From the NCBI RefSeq assembly GCF_000242895.2, contig NC_021171.1:1956001-2020000 (forward strand): a stretch of 64,000 bases of DNA, in the 5' to 3' direction. Position numbers and translations under genes: made by a program. Of the stretch, positions 8,260 to 17,050 are shown in pieces; position 1 is the first letter of the stretch, and the number at the start of each line of letters is the position of its first letter. The notes under the pieces are model-generated. The model was not told the origin of the DNA, searched no databases, and saw only the letters and a program-made list of their open reading frames with translations. The stretch is from Bacillus sp. 1NLA3E (GTDB lineage Bacteria > Bacillota > Bacilli > Bacillales > Cytobacillaceae).

Positions 8260-9509
8260 TTACCGTGATTGGTCTTGGATTTGTGGGATTGACAACAGCT
8301 TTAGGATTTAGCGAAAAAGGTTATCATGTTTACGGTTGTGATATTGATCAAAAAAAGAAAGAGCAGTTAAGTAAGGGGATGATTCCCTTTTATGAACCCT
8401 TTCTAAATGAAAAATTAAATAAGCACCTAAACAAAGGTTTTACGATTACGGATGATTTACAGGAAGCTGTAAACAACAGTGAAGTTATCTTTCTTTGTGT
8501 AGGAACTCCGAGCAAAACGGATGGTAGTGCAGATTTAGGTTATATCTTAAATGCCATTAAAAGTGTGGTTGGCTATATAAAAAAGCCTGAATTTAAAGTG
8601 TTAGTACTTAAATCGACTATTCCACCATCTACAACAAGTGAAAGGATTAAAACATATATTGAAAGTTTAGGTTTTAAGGTTGGCGTTGATATTGGATTAG
8701 CAAATAATCCCGAATTTTTAAGAGAAGGATATGCTTGGGAAGATTTTATGAATCCAGATCGGGTTGTTATCGGTCAGGAAGAAGAAAAAAGCGGGCAAGT
8801 AGTCGAAACCATTTATCAAGCCTTTAATGCCCCGATATATAGGGTTACTTTGAATACTGCTGAATTTATTAAATATTTATCTAACACGATGCTGGCAACT
8901 CTTATCAGTTTTGCAAATGAACAGTCACTAATCGCAAAGTCCATCGGAAATATTGATATAAAAAAAGCATTTCAAGTTTTGCATCTCGATAGAAGATGGA
9001 TTGGCGCTCCAGCAAATATGACTTCTTATGTTTTCCCTGGTTGTGGTTTTGGCGGCTACTGCCTGCCTAAAGATACGATGGCTTTAGTTAGTCAGTCCTT
9101 AAAGAACTCCTACACTCCAGAACTATTAAAAAGTGCCCTAAAAGTAAATGAAACCATTAAAGAATTTGTTGTCAGTGATGTAGCTAAAAAAGTAGACGTA
9201 AATGAGAATATAGGAATCTTGGGGTTAGCATTTAAGCCAAATTCAAATGACATTAGGGATACACCGTCAAAAGCAATCATTCAAGGATTGCTGCAAAAAG
9301 GATACAAAAACATCATTGCGTATGATCCAATGGCAAACGAAGAGTTTAAAGAGGTGTATGGTCTTCCTATTGAATATTCTCCTACCTTGAAAGCACTTCT
9401 GTCGAGAGTAAATCATGTTGTTATTTTAACATCCTGGGATGAATTTATTAAAAATAAAGAATCGATAAAGAAAAAGAATGTTTTCGATTATCGTTATATT
9501 TACAATTAG
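8256..9509 (+). CDS. UDP-glucose/GDP-mannose dehydrogenase family protein
   Basis: 417 residues. N-terminal NAD-binding GLGFVGL, central VGTPSKTDGSADL, NPEFLREGYAWEDFMNPDR, and the catalytic cysteine in GCGFGGYCLPKDT. C-terminal domain contains GLAFKPNSNDIRDTPS. These enzymes oxidise a UDP-hexose to its uronate in two NAD-dependent steps. TTG start overlaps the stop of the UXS-like gene, with AGAGGGTG upstream. With that SDR it could produce a UDP-uronate and then a UDP-pentose. Confidence 0.9.
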   Translation: MITVIGLGFVGLTTALGFSEKGYHVYGCDIDQKKKEQLSKGMIPFYEPFLNEKLNKHLNKGFTITDDLQEAVNNSEVIFLCVGTPSKTDGSADLGYILNAIKSVVGYIKKPEFKVLVLKSTIPPSTTSERIKTYIESLGFKVGVDIGLANNPEFLREGYAWEDFMNPDRVVIGQEEEKSGQVVETIYQAFNAPIYRVTLNTAEFIKYLSNTMLATLISFANEQSLIAKSIGNIDIKKAFQVLHLDRRWIGAPANMTSYVFPGCGFGGYCLPKDTMALVSQSLKNSYTPELLKSALKVNETIKEFVVSDVAKKVDVNENIGILGLAFKPNSNDIRDTPSKAIIQGLLQKGYKNIIAYDPMANEEFKEVYGLPIEYSPTLKALLSRVNHVVILTSWDEFIKNKESIKKKNVFDYRYIYN

Positions 9510-9573
9510 TTAACGAGTTTGAGATACGCTAAGCTGCCGCAGCTAAAGATTGATTTGAGAGGAGTTTGAACAG

Positions 9574-11172
9574 GTGAAACATTATTACTGCTCAACGTTT
9601 AGCAAGGAATACGCCTATAAAGGTTTATTGTTATACAACTCAATCGAACAGCATGATAAAGATTTTCAATTTTTTATGATTTGCCTTCATGATGAAGCAA
9701 AGAAATTATTTGAGAAAATGAACCTAGCTCATGCAACGATAATAAGTATGGAAAACATCGAAAATGAAGATAGCGAATTACTTTCGGTAAAAAGCTCTCG
9801 GAACGTTAAGGAATATATTTGGACATCTAAAGCGTCAGTATGTCTATATCTATTTAAAAATTTTGTAAAAATAGATCATATTATATGGCTAGACGGGGAC
9901 ACATACTTTTTCTCAGATCCAGAATCTATATTCACTGAATGGGGAAAGTTCTCTGTTATGCTGACATCTGAAAAATGGCTTGATGAACATAGTATATTAG
10001 GTGAAACGAACGGCATCTACAATACGGGTTTTATGGGTTTTAAAAGAGATGAACATTCGATGGAATGCCTCCACTGGTTTAGACAGAAGTTGATAGAATG
10101 GTGTTTTGATAGGTGGGAAAAAGGCCTTTGGAGCGACCAAGTATATGCAAATGATTGGCCTGACAGGTTTCAAAATGTTGGCATATTAGAAAATATAGGA
10201 GTAAATCTTACTCCGTATATAATAAATTACAGATTAAAAGAAGGTACAGTTAAGAAGACGGACAATGATATCTTTATTAATAATGAAAAATTAGTGTTTT
10301 TCCATTTTTATGGTTTTAAATATTATGATGGTAATGTCTTTGATATTTGTAATTATGTAATGAATTGTAGAGATGTCGTCATTAAGGATATTTACCTTCC
10401 CTATTTACATGCCTCAAAAGAAATAACGGATAAAATCAAAACAGTTGACAGCAACTTTACCCCAGAACGAAACATTAAGGATTCCCATATAAGAAATTAT
10501 TTTAACTTTAAAGTAAATTTGTCCGCTGAAAACGAAAAAGTTAACCTTTGTACAATAATAAACAAAGACTGCTTAGAGCAAGGCTTAGCGCTTTATAACT
10601 CCCTAATGAAACACACTCCGAATTTTCAACTTTGGATTTGCTGTACAGATGAGATGGCCTATTCCTTGATAAAAAAAATGAATTTAGATCATGCCATTCT
10701 TATTAATTTGAAAAATCTTGAGGGCAAAGAGTTATTAAGCATCAAAGACACTCGAAATCCGGATGAATACTTGCGAACATTAAAACCATCATTTATTTCA
10801 TATATATTTAAAAACAATTTTCATGTAGATTCTATGGTTTATACCGATGTTGATATGACCTTTTCCCCAGATTTTAATAACTTAATTGATGAACTGAAAC
10901 AAGATACCTCTCTCTTAATTTTCAAGCGATCTGTTTCCACTGAAGAAGAAAAAAAGTACGGTGTGTATGACGCTGGACTTATTGGATTTAACAGGGATGA
11001 CACCTCACTAGAATGTCTGTACAAATGGAAGAAAGATTGTATTAATTGGTGTTTTAATAAAGTAGAAGAAGATCGTTGGTTAGATCAAAGGTATTTAGAA
11101 CAATGGCCACAACTGTTTTCAGGTGTAAAAGTCATGGAGAGCCCCGGTAGAACTGCTAATCCTAAAAAATAA
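9574..11172 (+). CDS. Internally duplicated glycosyltransferase-like protein
   Basis: 532 residues in two homologous halves, 1 to about 285 and about 325 to 532. Each has a YNS(I/L) opening, a KMNL-HA block, an SR/TRN..EY block, a DxD metal/nucleotide-sugar motif (D107-G-D109; D425-V-D427) and a GF.R(D/-)..S.ECL block followed by W.. and DQ. This looks like a GT-8-like or related GT-A fold. The second half ends about 80 residues before the first would, after SPGRTANPKK, so it may be shortened. GTG start with AGAGGAG upstream. It likely transfers a sugar from the neighbouring nucleotide-sugar pathway. Confidence 0.7.
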   Translation: MKHYYCSTFSKEYAYKGLLLYNSIEQHDKDFQFFMICLHDEAKKLFEKMNLAHATIISMENIENEDSELLSVKSSRNVKEYIWTSKASVCLYLFKNFVKIDHIIWLDGDTYFFSDPESIFTEWGKFSVMLTSEKWLDEHSILGETNGIYNTGFMGFKRDEHSMECLHWFRQKLIEWCFDRWEKGLWSDQVYANDWPDRFQNVGILENIGVNLTPYIINYRLKEGTVKKTDNDIFINNEKLVFFHFYGFKYYDGNVFDICNYVMNCRDVVIKDIYLPYLHASKEITDKIKTVDSNFTPERNIKDSHIRNYFNFKVNLSAENEKVNLCTIINKDCLEQGLALYNSLMKHTPNFQLWICCTDEMAYSLIKKMNLDHAILINLKNLEGKELLSIKDTRNPDEYLRTLKPSFISYIFKNNFHVDSMVYTDVDMTFSPDFNNLIDELKQDTSLLIFKRSVSTEEEKKYGVYDAGLIGFNRDDTSLECLYKWKKDCINWCFNKVEEDRWLDQRYLEQWPQLFSGVKVMESPGRTANPKK

Positions 11173-11370
11173 CAATACACCATAAACGTAGCATTACAAA
11201 CTAAAGAAGTTTGCCATCCAACTTTTCATTTAAAGAACAGGTTAACAGTAGCCTAACAATTTTTCTAGTAGGGTTACAGTCCTTTATCTGTAACTTGTAA
11301 GCGTCTATACAATGTTTTCCGAGAAGTGCATGGATAATTAGAAAAAATGGTTTAACATATGGAGGAGATT
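11173..11370. other. Gap between glycosyltransferase and SDR genes
   Basis: About 200 bp with a short inverted repeat GTTACAG-N7-CTGTAAC near 11273-11297 but no T-run. One frame reads VCHPTFHLKNRLTVA before a stop, which could be lost coding sequence of the shortened glycosyltransferase half; I cannot show this. Confidence 0.3.
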
Positions 11371-12342
11371 ATGGCGGAGGTTAATTATTTTAATAATCAA
11401 AAGGTTCTAATTACCGGAGCAAATGGTTTCATCGGTTCTCACGTGACCCGAAAAATGGTAGAAGAACAAGCGCAAGTGTCAGTTTTTGTAAGGGAATCGT
11501 CCGACTTATGGAGAATTGAAGAATTAAAAAAGGATATTGATATCCATCGGATTGATTTGAGAGATTCCGTATCAGTTGACAATTGCATAAAGCAGATTAA
11601 GCCAGATTATATTTTTCATGTTGGTGCGTATGGTGTAGATTCTAGACAAAAGGATTATTTCACTGCAGTTAACACAAATGTTATTGGGACAATGAATATG
11701 TTAAATCCGCTAAAAGATTTAGGGTGCAAGAAATTTATTAATGTAGGAACTTGTATGGAGTACGGCGATAAAAAGGAAATTATCGGGGAGAACTCACATT
11801 TAGAGCCCGACAGTATATACGGAAGTACAAAAGCTTCGGCTGCAATCATTGCCCACCAAATTGCTTCAGAGAATAACATAGATATTGTAACCCTAAGACC
11901 ATTTGGTGTATTTGGTGAGAAAGAGGGAAGCCATAAATTCTTTCCCTATATTATTTTATCTATTTTAGAAGACAAAGAAGTTAATTTAACCCCTTGTGAA
12001 CAATACCGGGATTATTGTTATATAGAAAATATTGTTGATGGATTTGTTTTAGCTGCTCAAAACGAAACAATTAAAAACGAAATATTCAATATCGGCAGTG
12101 GTAGTATATATAAGCTAAAGTACTATGTTGACATGATTTACAAGGAAATGGGTCTAAATAAAAAGCCAAATTATGGTGCACTATCATATAGGGAAAATGA
12201 GGTATGGAGCCAACAGCCTGATACCACAAAAATTAAGAACCTTTTAAATTGGGAACCTAAGATAAGCCACCTTAATGGTATAGAAAGAACCATTGATTGG
12301 TATACGAGAAATAAAGATCAATTTATAGGAACAGGGAGATAA
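11371..12342 (+). CDS. NAD-dependent epimerase/dehydratase (SDR)
   Basis: About 323 residues, extended SDR with TGANGFIGSHV near the N-terminus, FINVGTCMEYG holding the catalytic Thr region, and Y150-x3-K154 in SIYGSTKAS. The middle (LRPFGVFGEKEG, YRDYCYIENIVDGFVLA) and C-terminus (WEPK...GIERTIDWY) resemble CDP-paratose/abequose synthase-like and other sugar-nucleotide reductases. In an RfbF-containing cluster it may act on a CDP-keto sugar. GGAGGAG precedes ATG 11371; the ATG at 11359 overlaps that site. Confidence 0.8.
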   Translation: MAEVNYFNNQKVLITGANGFIGSHVTRKMVEEQAQVSVFVRESSDLWRIEELKKDIDIHRIDLRDSVSVDNCIKQIKPDYIFHVGAYGVDSRQKDYFTAVNTNVIGTMNMLNPLKDLGCKKFINVGTCMEYGDKKEIIGENSHLEPDSIYGSTKASAAIIAHQIASENNIDIVTLRPFGVFGEKEGSHKFFPYIILSILEDKEVNLTPCEQYRDYCYIENIVDGFVLAAQNETIKNEIFNIGSGSIYKLKYYVDMIYKEMGLNKKPNYGALSYRENEVWSQQPDTTKIKNLLNWEPKISHLNGIERTIDWYTRNKDQFIGTGR

Positions 12343-12376
12343 GTAAACCTGTAATTGGTGAGAAGGAGCTGTTATT

Positions 12377-12784
12377 ATGCAGAAAGGGTTTGAATTGATT
12401 TCTGTTCAACCTTTTGAGGATAAGCGTGGAAGTCTAAAAAAAATCTTAATGAAAAGCCAACTTAAGGAAAATGATCAAATCGAAGAGGCATACTTGCTAT
12501 ATTCTGAACAAGGAAGTGTCAGGGGGAACCACTATCATAAAAAAACTTTAGAGTATTTTGTGATTGTTAGTGGGAAAGCAAAAGTTGCAATGAGGAATTT
12601 GGATACAGGAACATTTGAAGAAATCTATATTTCATCAAGTGATAATTTTATTTTAAAAGTCCTGCCAAATGTAGTGCATGCTTTTAAAAACGAAGAGGAA
12701 CTACCATTAATCATGCTTGCTATTTCGACCAAGGAATATAATAAATTCGATACCGATACATTCAAAATGGAAATCTTACAATAA
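12377..12784 (+). CDS. Cupin sugar-nucleotide isomerase/epimerase-like protein (FdtA/WxcM type)
   Basis: 135 residues. Single cupin of the RmlC/FdtA-like group: RGSLKKI near the start, GSVRGNHYHKKTLEYFVIVSG with the metal/catalytic histidines, and VLPNVVHAFKNEEE. Such proteins isomerise or epimerise nucleotide-linked keto sugars. Ribosome site AGAAGGAG. Last gene of the sugar cluster, and its product should act on a 4-keto sugar made by one of the SDR enzymes upstream. Confidence 0.78.
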   Translation: MQKGFELISVQPFEDKRGSLKKILMKSQLKENDQIEEAYLLYSEQGSVRGNHYHKKTLEYFVIVSGKAKVAMRNLDTGTFEEIYISSSDNFILKVLPNVVHAFKNEEELPLIMLAISTKEYNKFDTDTFKMEILQ

Positions 12785-12846
12785 ATTGATAGCATCTAAA
12801 CGACTAAATGTGCGGTAGACCTGTATTTAATTTTATTTAAATTATA

Positions 12847-13034
12847 GGCTGTGATTAAACTAGAATGTTGATTTCCGTTCCAGGCGCTTCGCTTTCCGCG
12901 GGGCGGGCGGTGAGCCTCCTCGGCGCTAAAGCGCCTGTGGGGTCTCACCTGTCCCGCTTCTCCCGCAGGAGTCTTCGCGCCTTCCACTCCAATCAACATG
13001 GTGCAAAAAATCAACACTGTGCTTTAACACAGGC
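12847..13034 (-). repeat. Structured repeat, copy 4 (full, minus orientation)
   Basis: Full copy of about 188 bp in inverted orientation: starts GGCTGTGATTAAAC, contains the GGGGCGGGCGGTGAG and GGCGCTAAAGCGCC core, ends TTTAACACAGGC. It separates the sugar cluster from vmlR. Open frames inside it are not genes. Confidence 0.9.
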
Positions 13035-13096
13035 AAAATATAATTAAATTAAGTATTTTCTACAATCATCAGTTTAGTTGTCATATTGAGTTTGTC

Positions 13097-13125
13097 TGGA
13101 CTTTTGTTGATTTTGTGGGTAATAT
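13097..13125 (+). promoter_or_regulatory. Probable vmlR promoter
   Basis: TGGACT (13097-13102) and TAATAT (13120-13125) are separated by 17 bp. Transcription would begin about 13132, giving a leader of over 200 nt. Confidence 0.5.
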
Positions 13126-13147
13126 AAATTTAATCAAAGTAGAAGGG

Positions 13148-13327
13148 ATGATGGGTGGCCGATGATTAACTAATCTTATTTCAAACATTTGAAAATCATT
13201 TTTCAAATTCAAGAAAAGGATTAGTCTGCCCATTTTCCATATGTAATTTAAAGCTATTCATTCGATAGCTTATTTTCATTATGAAAAAAGCAACTAATCC
13301 TTCCAAATTTATTTGGGAGGATTTTTT
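13148..13327 (+). promoter_or_regulatory. vmlR transcription-attenuation leader
   Basis: After the promoter comes a ribosome site AGAAGGG and a tiny frame MMGGR at 13148-13165 (or MIN at 13162). Further on AAGGATTAGT (13216-13225) can pair with ACTAATCCTT (13293-13302). That second segment is also the left arm of a terminator: AATCCTTCCAAA (13296-13307) with TTTGGGAGGATT (13312-13323), then a run of T's. The two structures exclude each other. This matches ribosome-stalling control known for vmlR and other ABC-F resistance genes. Confidence 0.75.
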
Positions 13328-13355
13328 TCTCCCTGAAAAAAGAAGGGGCGATTCG

Positions 13356-14996
13356 ATGACAGAAATCGTAAAATTACATCATATTAGTTTAGAAATGATC
13401 GATCGTATTATTTTTAAAGATATGAACGCAACTATTAGTCGTGGAGAAGTGATTGGTCTAATTGGCCGCAATGGAAGCGGTAAGTCCACGCTCTTAAAAA
13501 TCCTACTTGGACAGTTAAACCTACTTGAGGGACAGGTTGAATGGAAAAATCACCATACCGATGTATTTTTAGTGGATCAAGAGAAACAAACATATTTATC
13601 TGAGCAGGTTACACAAGAAGAAGCAGCCCTAATGGCAAAATGGAATATTCCTGATGTTCCCTACGAATGGTTAAGTGGAGGAGAAAAGCTCAAAATTCGA
13701 CTTGCAAAAGGTTTTGCCTTAGCCCCATCTCTACTCTTATTAGATGAACCGACAAACCATCTAGATATAGAAAGTACACAATTGTTAGTTGATCAAATAA
13801 AACATTATCCTGGTACAATTATTGTTGTATCACATGACAGATATTTTTTGGACCTAGTAGCGACCAAAATTTGGTCTATTGAAAATAAGAAATTGATTGA
13901 GCAAAAGGGAAACTATACACTTTATATAAAGATTCGGGAACAAAGAAGATTAACTCAGGCAAGAGAGTTTGAAAAACAACAAAGAAAAATTGAACTGGTT
14001 GAAAATCAAATAAACGAACTGACATCGTGGTCGCAAAAGGCGCATGCACAATCGACGAAGCAAGAAGCTTTTAAAGAATTTTACCGTGTAAAAGCGAAAC
14101 GAATGGATGCTCAAGTAAAATCGAAGCGGAAACGTCTTGAGAAGGAACTGGAGAAGACGAAGGCTGAACGAGTTGAGGAAGATCATCCTGTTAATTTTTC
14201 GTTAGATACAAATACGAAGGTTGGCAAAAGATTTCTAGAGGTAAAAAATTTAAAAAAGCTGTTTGGAGAACGAATCTTATTTGAAAAGACGAATTTTACC
14301 ATTCAGCATGGGGAAAAAGTCGCGCTTATTGGTCCGAATGGTAGTGGGAAAACGACATTTTTAAATATTGTAATGGGAAATGAGGAGGTTTGTGGGGGAG
14401 ACATTTGGGTTTCACCATCTGCGAATATTGGTTATTTAACGCAGCAAGTATTTGACTTACCTCTAGAACAAACGCCTGAACAATTATTTACACGTGAAAC
14501 CTTTAAAGAGCGGGGCAAGGTACAGAATTTAATGAAGCATTTAGGATTTACTGCCAGCCAATGGTCTGAACCAATTGAACAGATGAGTATGGGCGAGCGT
14601 GTGAAGTGTAAGCTTATGCTATATATATTGGAAGATAAAGATGTCCTTATTTTAGATGAACCGACCAACCATTTAGATTTGCCTTCGAGAGAGCAATTGG
14701 AAATAACGTTAGCTGACTATAGCGGTACGTTGGTCGTTGTTTCCCACGATCAATATTTCCTAAGTAAAACGACTTCAGTTCAGTTGATTTTTGAAAATCA
14801 GCGGATTCAAAAGAGATTAATTCAAGAAAGTGAAAAAGTAGATTCATTAGCCGAACAACGCTTAACGCTAGAAACAGAGCGACAAGAAGTATTAGGGAAA
14901 TTGAGCTTTATATCACCAAAAAGCCCTGAGTATAAAGAACTCGATCAAAGATTTAATGAACTTACAAAAAAGATCAAGGAATTAGAAAAGCTATAA
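13356..14996 (+). CDS. vmlR: ABC-F ribosome-protection ATPase VmlR
   Basis: 546 residues from the ATG at 13356, which follows AGAAGGGG; the in-frame ATG at 13281 lies inside the terminator stem and has no ribosome site. Two ATPase cassettes: Walker A GRNGSGKST at 37-45 and GPNGSGKTT, signatures LSGGEKLK and MSMGERVK, Walker B LLLLDEPTNHLD and VLILDEPTNHLD. The linker between them is basic (YRVKAKRMDAQ), the antibiotic-resistance domain, and a C-terminal coiled extension follows. Length and sequence match Bacillus VmlR, which displaces virginiamycin M, lincomycin and pleuromutilin-type drugs from the ribosome. No membrane segment. Confidence 0.92.
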   Translation: MTEIVKLHHISLEMIDRIIFKDMNATISRGEVIGLIGRNGSGKSTLLKILLGQLNLLEGQVEWKNHHTDVFLVDQEKQTYLSEQVTQEEAALMAKWNIPDVPYEWLSGGEKLKIRLAKGFALAPSLLLLDEPTNHLDIESTQLLVDQIKHYPGTIIVVSHDRYFLDLVATKIWSIENKKLIEQKGNYTLYIKIREQRRLTQAREFEKQQRKIELVENQINELTSWSQKAHAQSTKQEAFKEFYRVKAKRMDAQVKSKRKRLEKELEKTKAERVEEDHPVNFSLDTNTKVGKRFLEVKNLKKLFGERILFEKTNFTIQHGEKVALIGPNGSGKTTFLNIVMGNEEVCGGDIWVSPSANIGYLTQQVFDLPLEQTPEQLFTRETFKERGKVQNLMKHLGFTASQWSEPIEQMSMGERVKCKLMLYILEDKDVLILDEPTNHLDLPSREQLEITLADYSGTLVVVSHDQYFLSKTTSVQLIFENQRIQKRLIQESEKVDSLAEQRLTLETERQEVLGKLSFISPKSPEYKELDQRFNELTKKIKELEKL

Positions 14997-15077
14997 TTTA
15001 TCTTCTCTGGACCTTTTTTTCTGGAGGGTGGTTGTGGAAGGACTTCCCAAATAAGTAGTCCTTGACAAATCATATTA

Positions 15078-16547
15078 TTATGGCAAGTCGGTCACTTCTA
15101 AAGCAACCCGGATTCCGGATTCAATCGCACCCTGCATCCAAGCATGGGTAAGAGTAGTGTGTTCACCAGCAAAGTGCACTCTTCCTTCAGGAATAAAAAT
15201 ATAAGGATACAGTTCAGTTTCCTGACCGGGTTCAAAAGCGGTGAAAGCACCAGCAGAATATGGATTATCTACCCAACTATAAGATGTTCCGGTTACAAAC
15301 TCGGAATAGACTTGGTCACCATAAATTTCAGCTAAGTTATTTAAAGCATATTGAACGCGTTCTTCGTTTGACAGACCATTCCATGTCATTGCCTCATCTG
15401 CCCATGTGTAACTTGCCAAAACCAAAGCAGGTCCTTTTGTACCAATCCCTTGACTTGGGTAATAGGTGAATCGAATGGGCAGGTCAGTTATGGATTTACC
15501 ACCAAACTGATCATATCTTTCCCAAAATCTGCTTTTAAACTCGATCCCGATTTTGGTTGCAGCCATGTAGTTCAGTTCTCGAATTGCTCTTCGTTTATAG
15601 TAGGAAAAAGACTGGTATGGTTCAATTTTCACAAATCTTAACACTGAAAAGGGTATGGTTATGATGGCAAGATCTCCAGTTATAGTGGATTGCTCGAGGG
15701 TGTCCTGATGGGTAGAATGGATGGTGACGCTGTTGTTATGTTGCACAATTTTTGTCATCCTTTGATTGAACATTATTATTTCATTTAATTGAGGGAGAAA
15801 GGCCCTTGGCAGCAGATCCATACCTCCAGTTATCTCATAGAAACGATTTGATCTAAAATATATCTCTTCTCGCAGAGCTTCAATAAAAGAAATTCCCATA
15901 TATGCTTCTAAATCAAGAAGAGCACCGATCATATCAACTGCGCCATCTGAAAAAGTCGTGCCATATTGATAATGGTAAGATTTTAAAAAAGAACCAAGAG
16001 AGTAGTTTTTAAATTCTTTTTCTACGTGGAACCAATTTCTCGTCGGGTTTTGGTTTACAAAGTCCATAATTGGCTGAATAGCTAATTTCCACAGCTCCTC
16101 TGCGCTTTTACCGCGTTCATTCGGGGCAACCGGAAAGTTTAGAACACTTGGATAACGTTCAAAAGTGCTGAGCTGTGTTTTGATTCCATTGAAATAAAGA
16201 ATATCCAATGGGGATCTGTTTATAAATAGGTTGATGGATAGACCAAATTTTTTAATATACTCTAATGTTAAAAAATGACTATCAGGAATCCGCATAGGAC
16301 CTACGTTAAAATAAAGCCCATTGCTAAAGGGGGATCGGATGGTGTAGACACGTCCTCCCACCCTATTGTTCGCTTCGATAATTACGACTTTATGCCCGGC
16401 CTCCTTTAATAGAGAAGCAGCAACCAGTCCTGCTAAGCCTGCCCCGACAACAATAATATGTTTGGGGACTTGCGACTTTTTTAGCCCATTTTTAATAATG
16501 TCAATCATAAGTGGAGTCAGTAATTGATTATTTATGTGATTAGGCAT
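15078..16547 (-). CDS. Flavin monoamine/L-amino-acid oxidase family protein
   Basis: 489 residues. FAD-binding Rossmann motif IIVVGAGLAGLVAASLLKEAG followed by a glutamate in VIIEANNRVGGRV, and the C-terminal FAD motif VHFAGEHTTLTHAWMQGAIESG. These are the marks of the flavin amine oxidase family (L-amino acid oxidase, monoamine oxidase), which oxidise amines with release of H2O2 and ammonia. No signal peptide, so probably cytosolic. Ribosome site GGGGTGAG before the ATG. It stands alone on its strand and the amine substrate is unknown. Confidence 0.88.
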   Translation of the reverse strand: MPNHINNQLLTPLMIDIIKNGLKKSQVPKHIIVVGAGLAGLVAASLLKEAGHKVVIIEANNRVGGRVYTIRSPFSNGLYFNVGPMRIPDSHFLTLEYIKKFGLSINLFINRSPLDILYFNGIKTQLSTFERYPSVLNFPVAPNERGKSAEELWKLAIQPIMDFVNQNPTRNWFHVEKEFKNYSLGSFLKSYHYQYGTTFSDGAVDMIGALLDLEAYMGISFIEALREEIYFRSNRFYEITGGMDLLPRAFLPQLNEIIMFNQRMTKIVQHNNSVTIHSTHQDTLEQSTITGDLAIITIPFSVLRFVKIEPYQSFSYYKRRAIRELNYMAATKIGIEFKSRFWERYDQFGGKSITDLPIRFTYYPSQGIGTKGPALVLASYTWADEAMTWNGLSNEERVQYALNNLAEIYGDQVYSEFVTGTSYSWVDNPYSAGAFTAFEPGQETELYPYIFIPEGRVHFAGEHTTLTHAWMQGAIESGIRVALEVTDLP

Positions 16548-16759
16548 CTTCTCACCCCAAGTGAATTTGATTTAATACATTGTATTCACTTGCAAAGATG
16601 CATATGTGTTTGATTCCTTCGGCTATCTCCTCTTTGAAATGTAATGACCGGGAAACGCGTATTCCTCTATCTACGTATAGTGAGGATGTCAGCTGGATCA
16701 ACCAGATTTTGAATTATGCCTTTTCGAGTTTGCTTCTTTTATAGAAGAAACTACAAATT

Positions 16760-16783
16760 GCGGGTACTCCTAAGGAGACCCGC
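16760..16783 (-). terminator. GC-rich hairpin downstream of the Fe-S operon
   Basis: GCGGGT/ACCCGC outer arms with CTCC/GGAG inner arms and a two-base loop. It lies 30 bp past the stop of the small Cys-rich gene. The 3' side on the minus strand is only moderately T-rich, so efficiency is uncertain. Confidence 0.55.
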
Positions 16784-16812
16784 TTTATCATGCAGCCAAA
16801 CCTTTTTTTGAA

Positions 16813-17049
16813 TCAAATCGTTTCTTCACTCTGTTTTCTTAATTTTTTTCGACCCAGGGCTAACACAAGTCCAGCAGCGGCAATTGTTAGTAAAGAACCA
16901 CATCCAAGTCCGCAAGATCCACAAGTACCCGTACATAATGTGCTTGCTGATCCAGTTAAAGAAGTACCAACTGTTAAACCGGCAGCACCTACTCCAGTTG
17001 AGATTGTCGTGATTTTTTTCTTTGTATTTGATATTGTTTTTTTCATCAT
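16813..17049 (-). CDS. Small Cys-rich membrane protein (CX3CX2CX3C)
   Basis: 78 residues. Basic N-terminus, a Gly/Thr/Ala-rich segment (about 13-37), then four cysteines at 39, 43, 46 and 50 as C-x3-C-x2-C-x3-C with glycines between, a hydrophobic stretch 53-65 (LLTIAAAGLVLAL) and a basic tail GRKKLRKQ. The cysteines could bind an Fe-S cluster or metal at the membrane surface. I do not recognise the family. Its ribosome site lies in the last codons of the NapH-like gene, one base apart, so they are co-translated. It probably works with that ferredoxin-like membrane protein. Confidence 0.75.
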   Translation of the reverse strand: MMKKTISNTKKKITTISTGVGAAGLTVGTSLTGSASTLCTGTCGSCGLGCGSLLTIAAAGLVLALGRKKLRKQSEETI

Positions 17050-17050
17050 G

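Noticed and set aside
12796-13047. Two open frames of 60-73 codons on opposite strands
   Set aside because: They lie wholly in structured repeat copy 4; the same frames recur wherever the repeat occurs and have no ribosome site.
13281-13355. N-terminal extension of VmlR
   Set aside because: The ATG at 13281 lacks a ribosome site and the extension crosses the terminator stem; homologous length fits the start at 13356.
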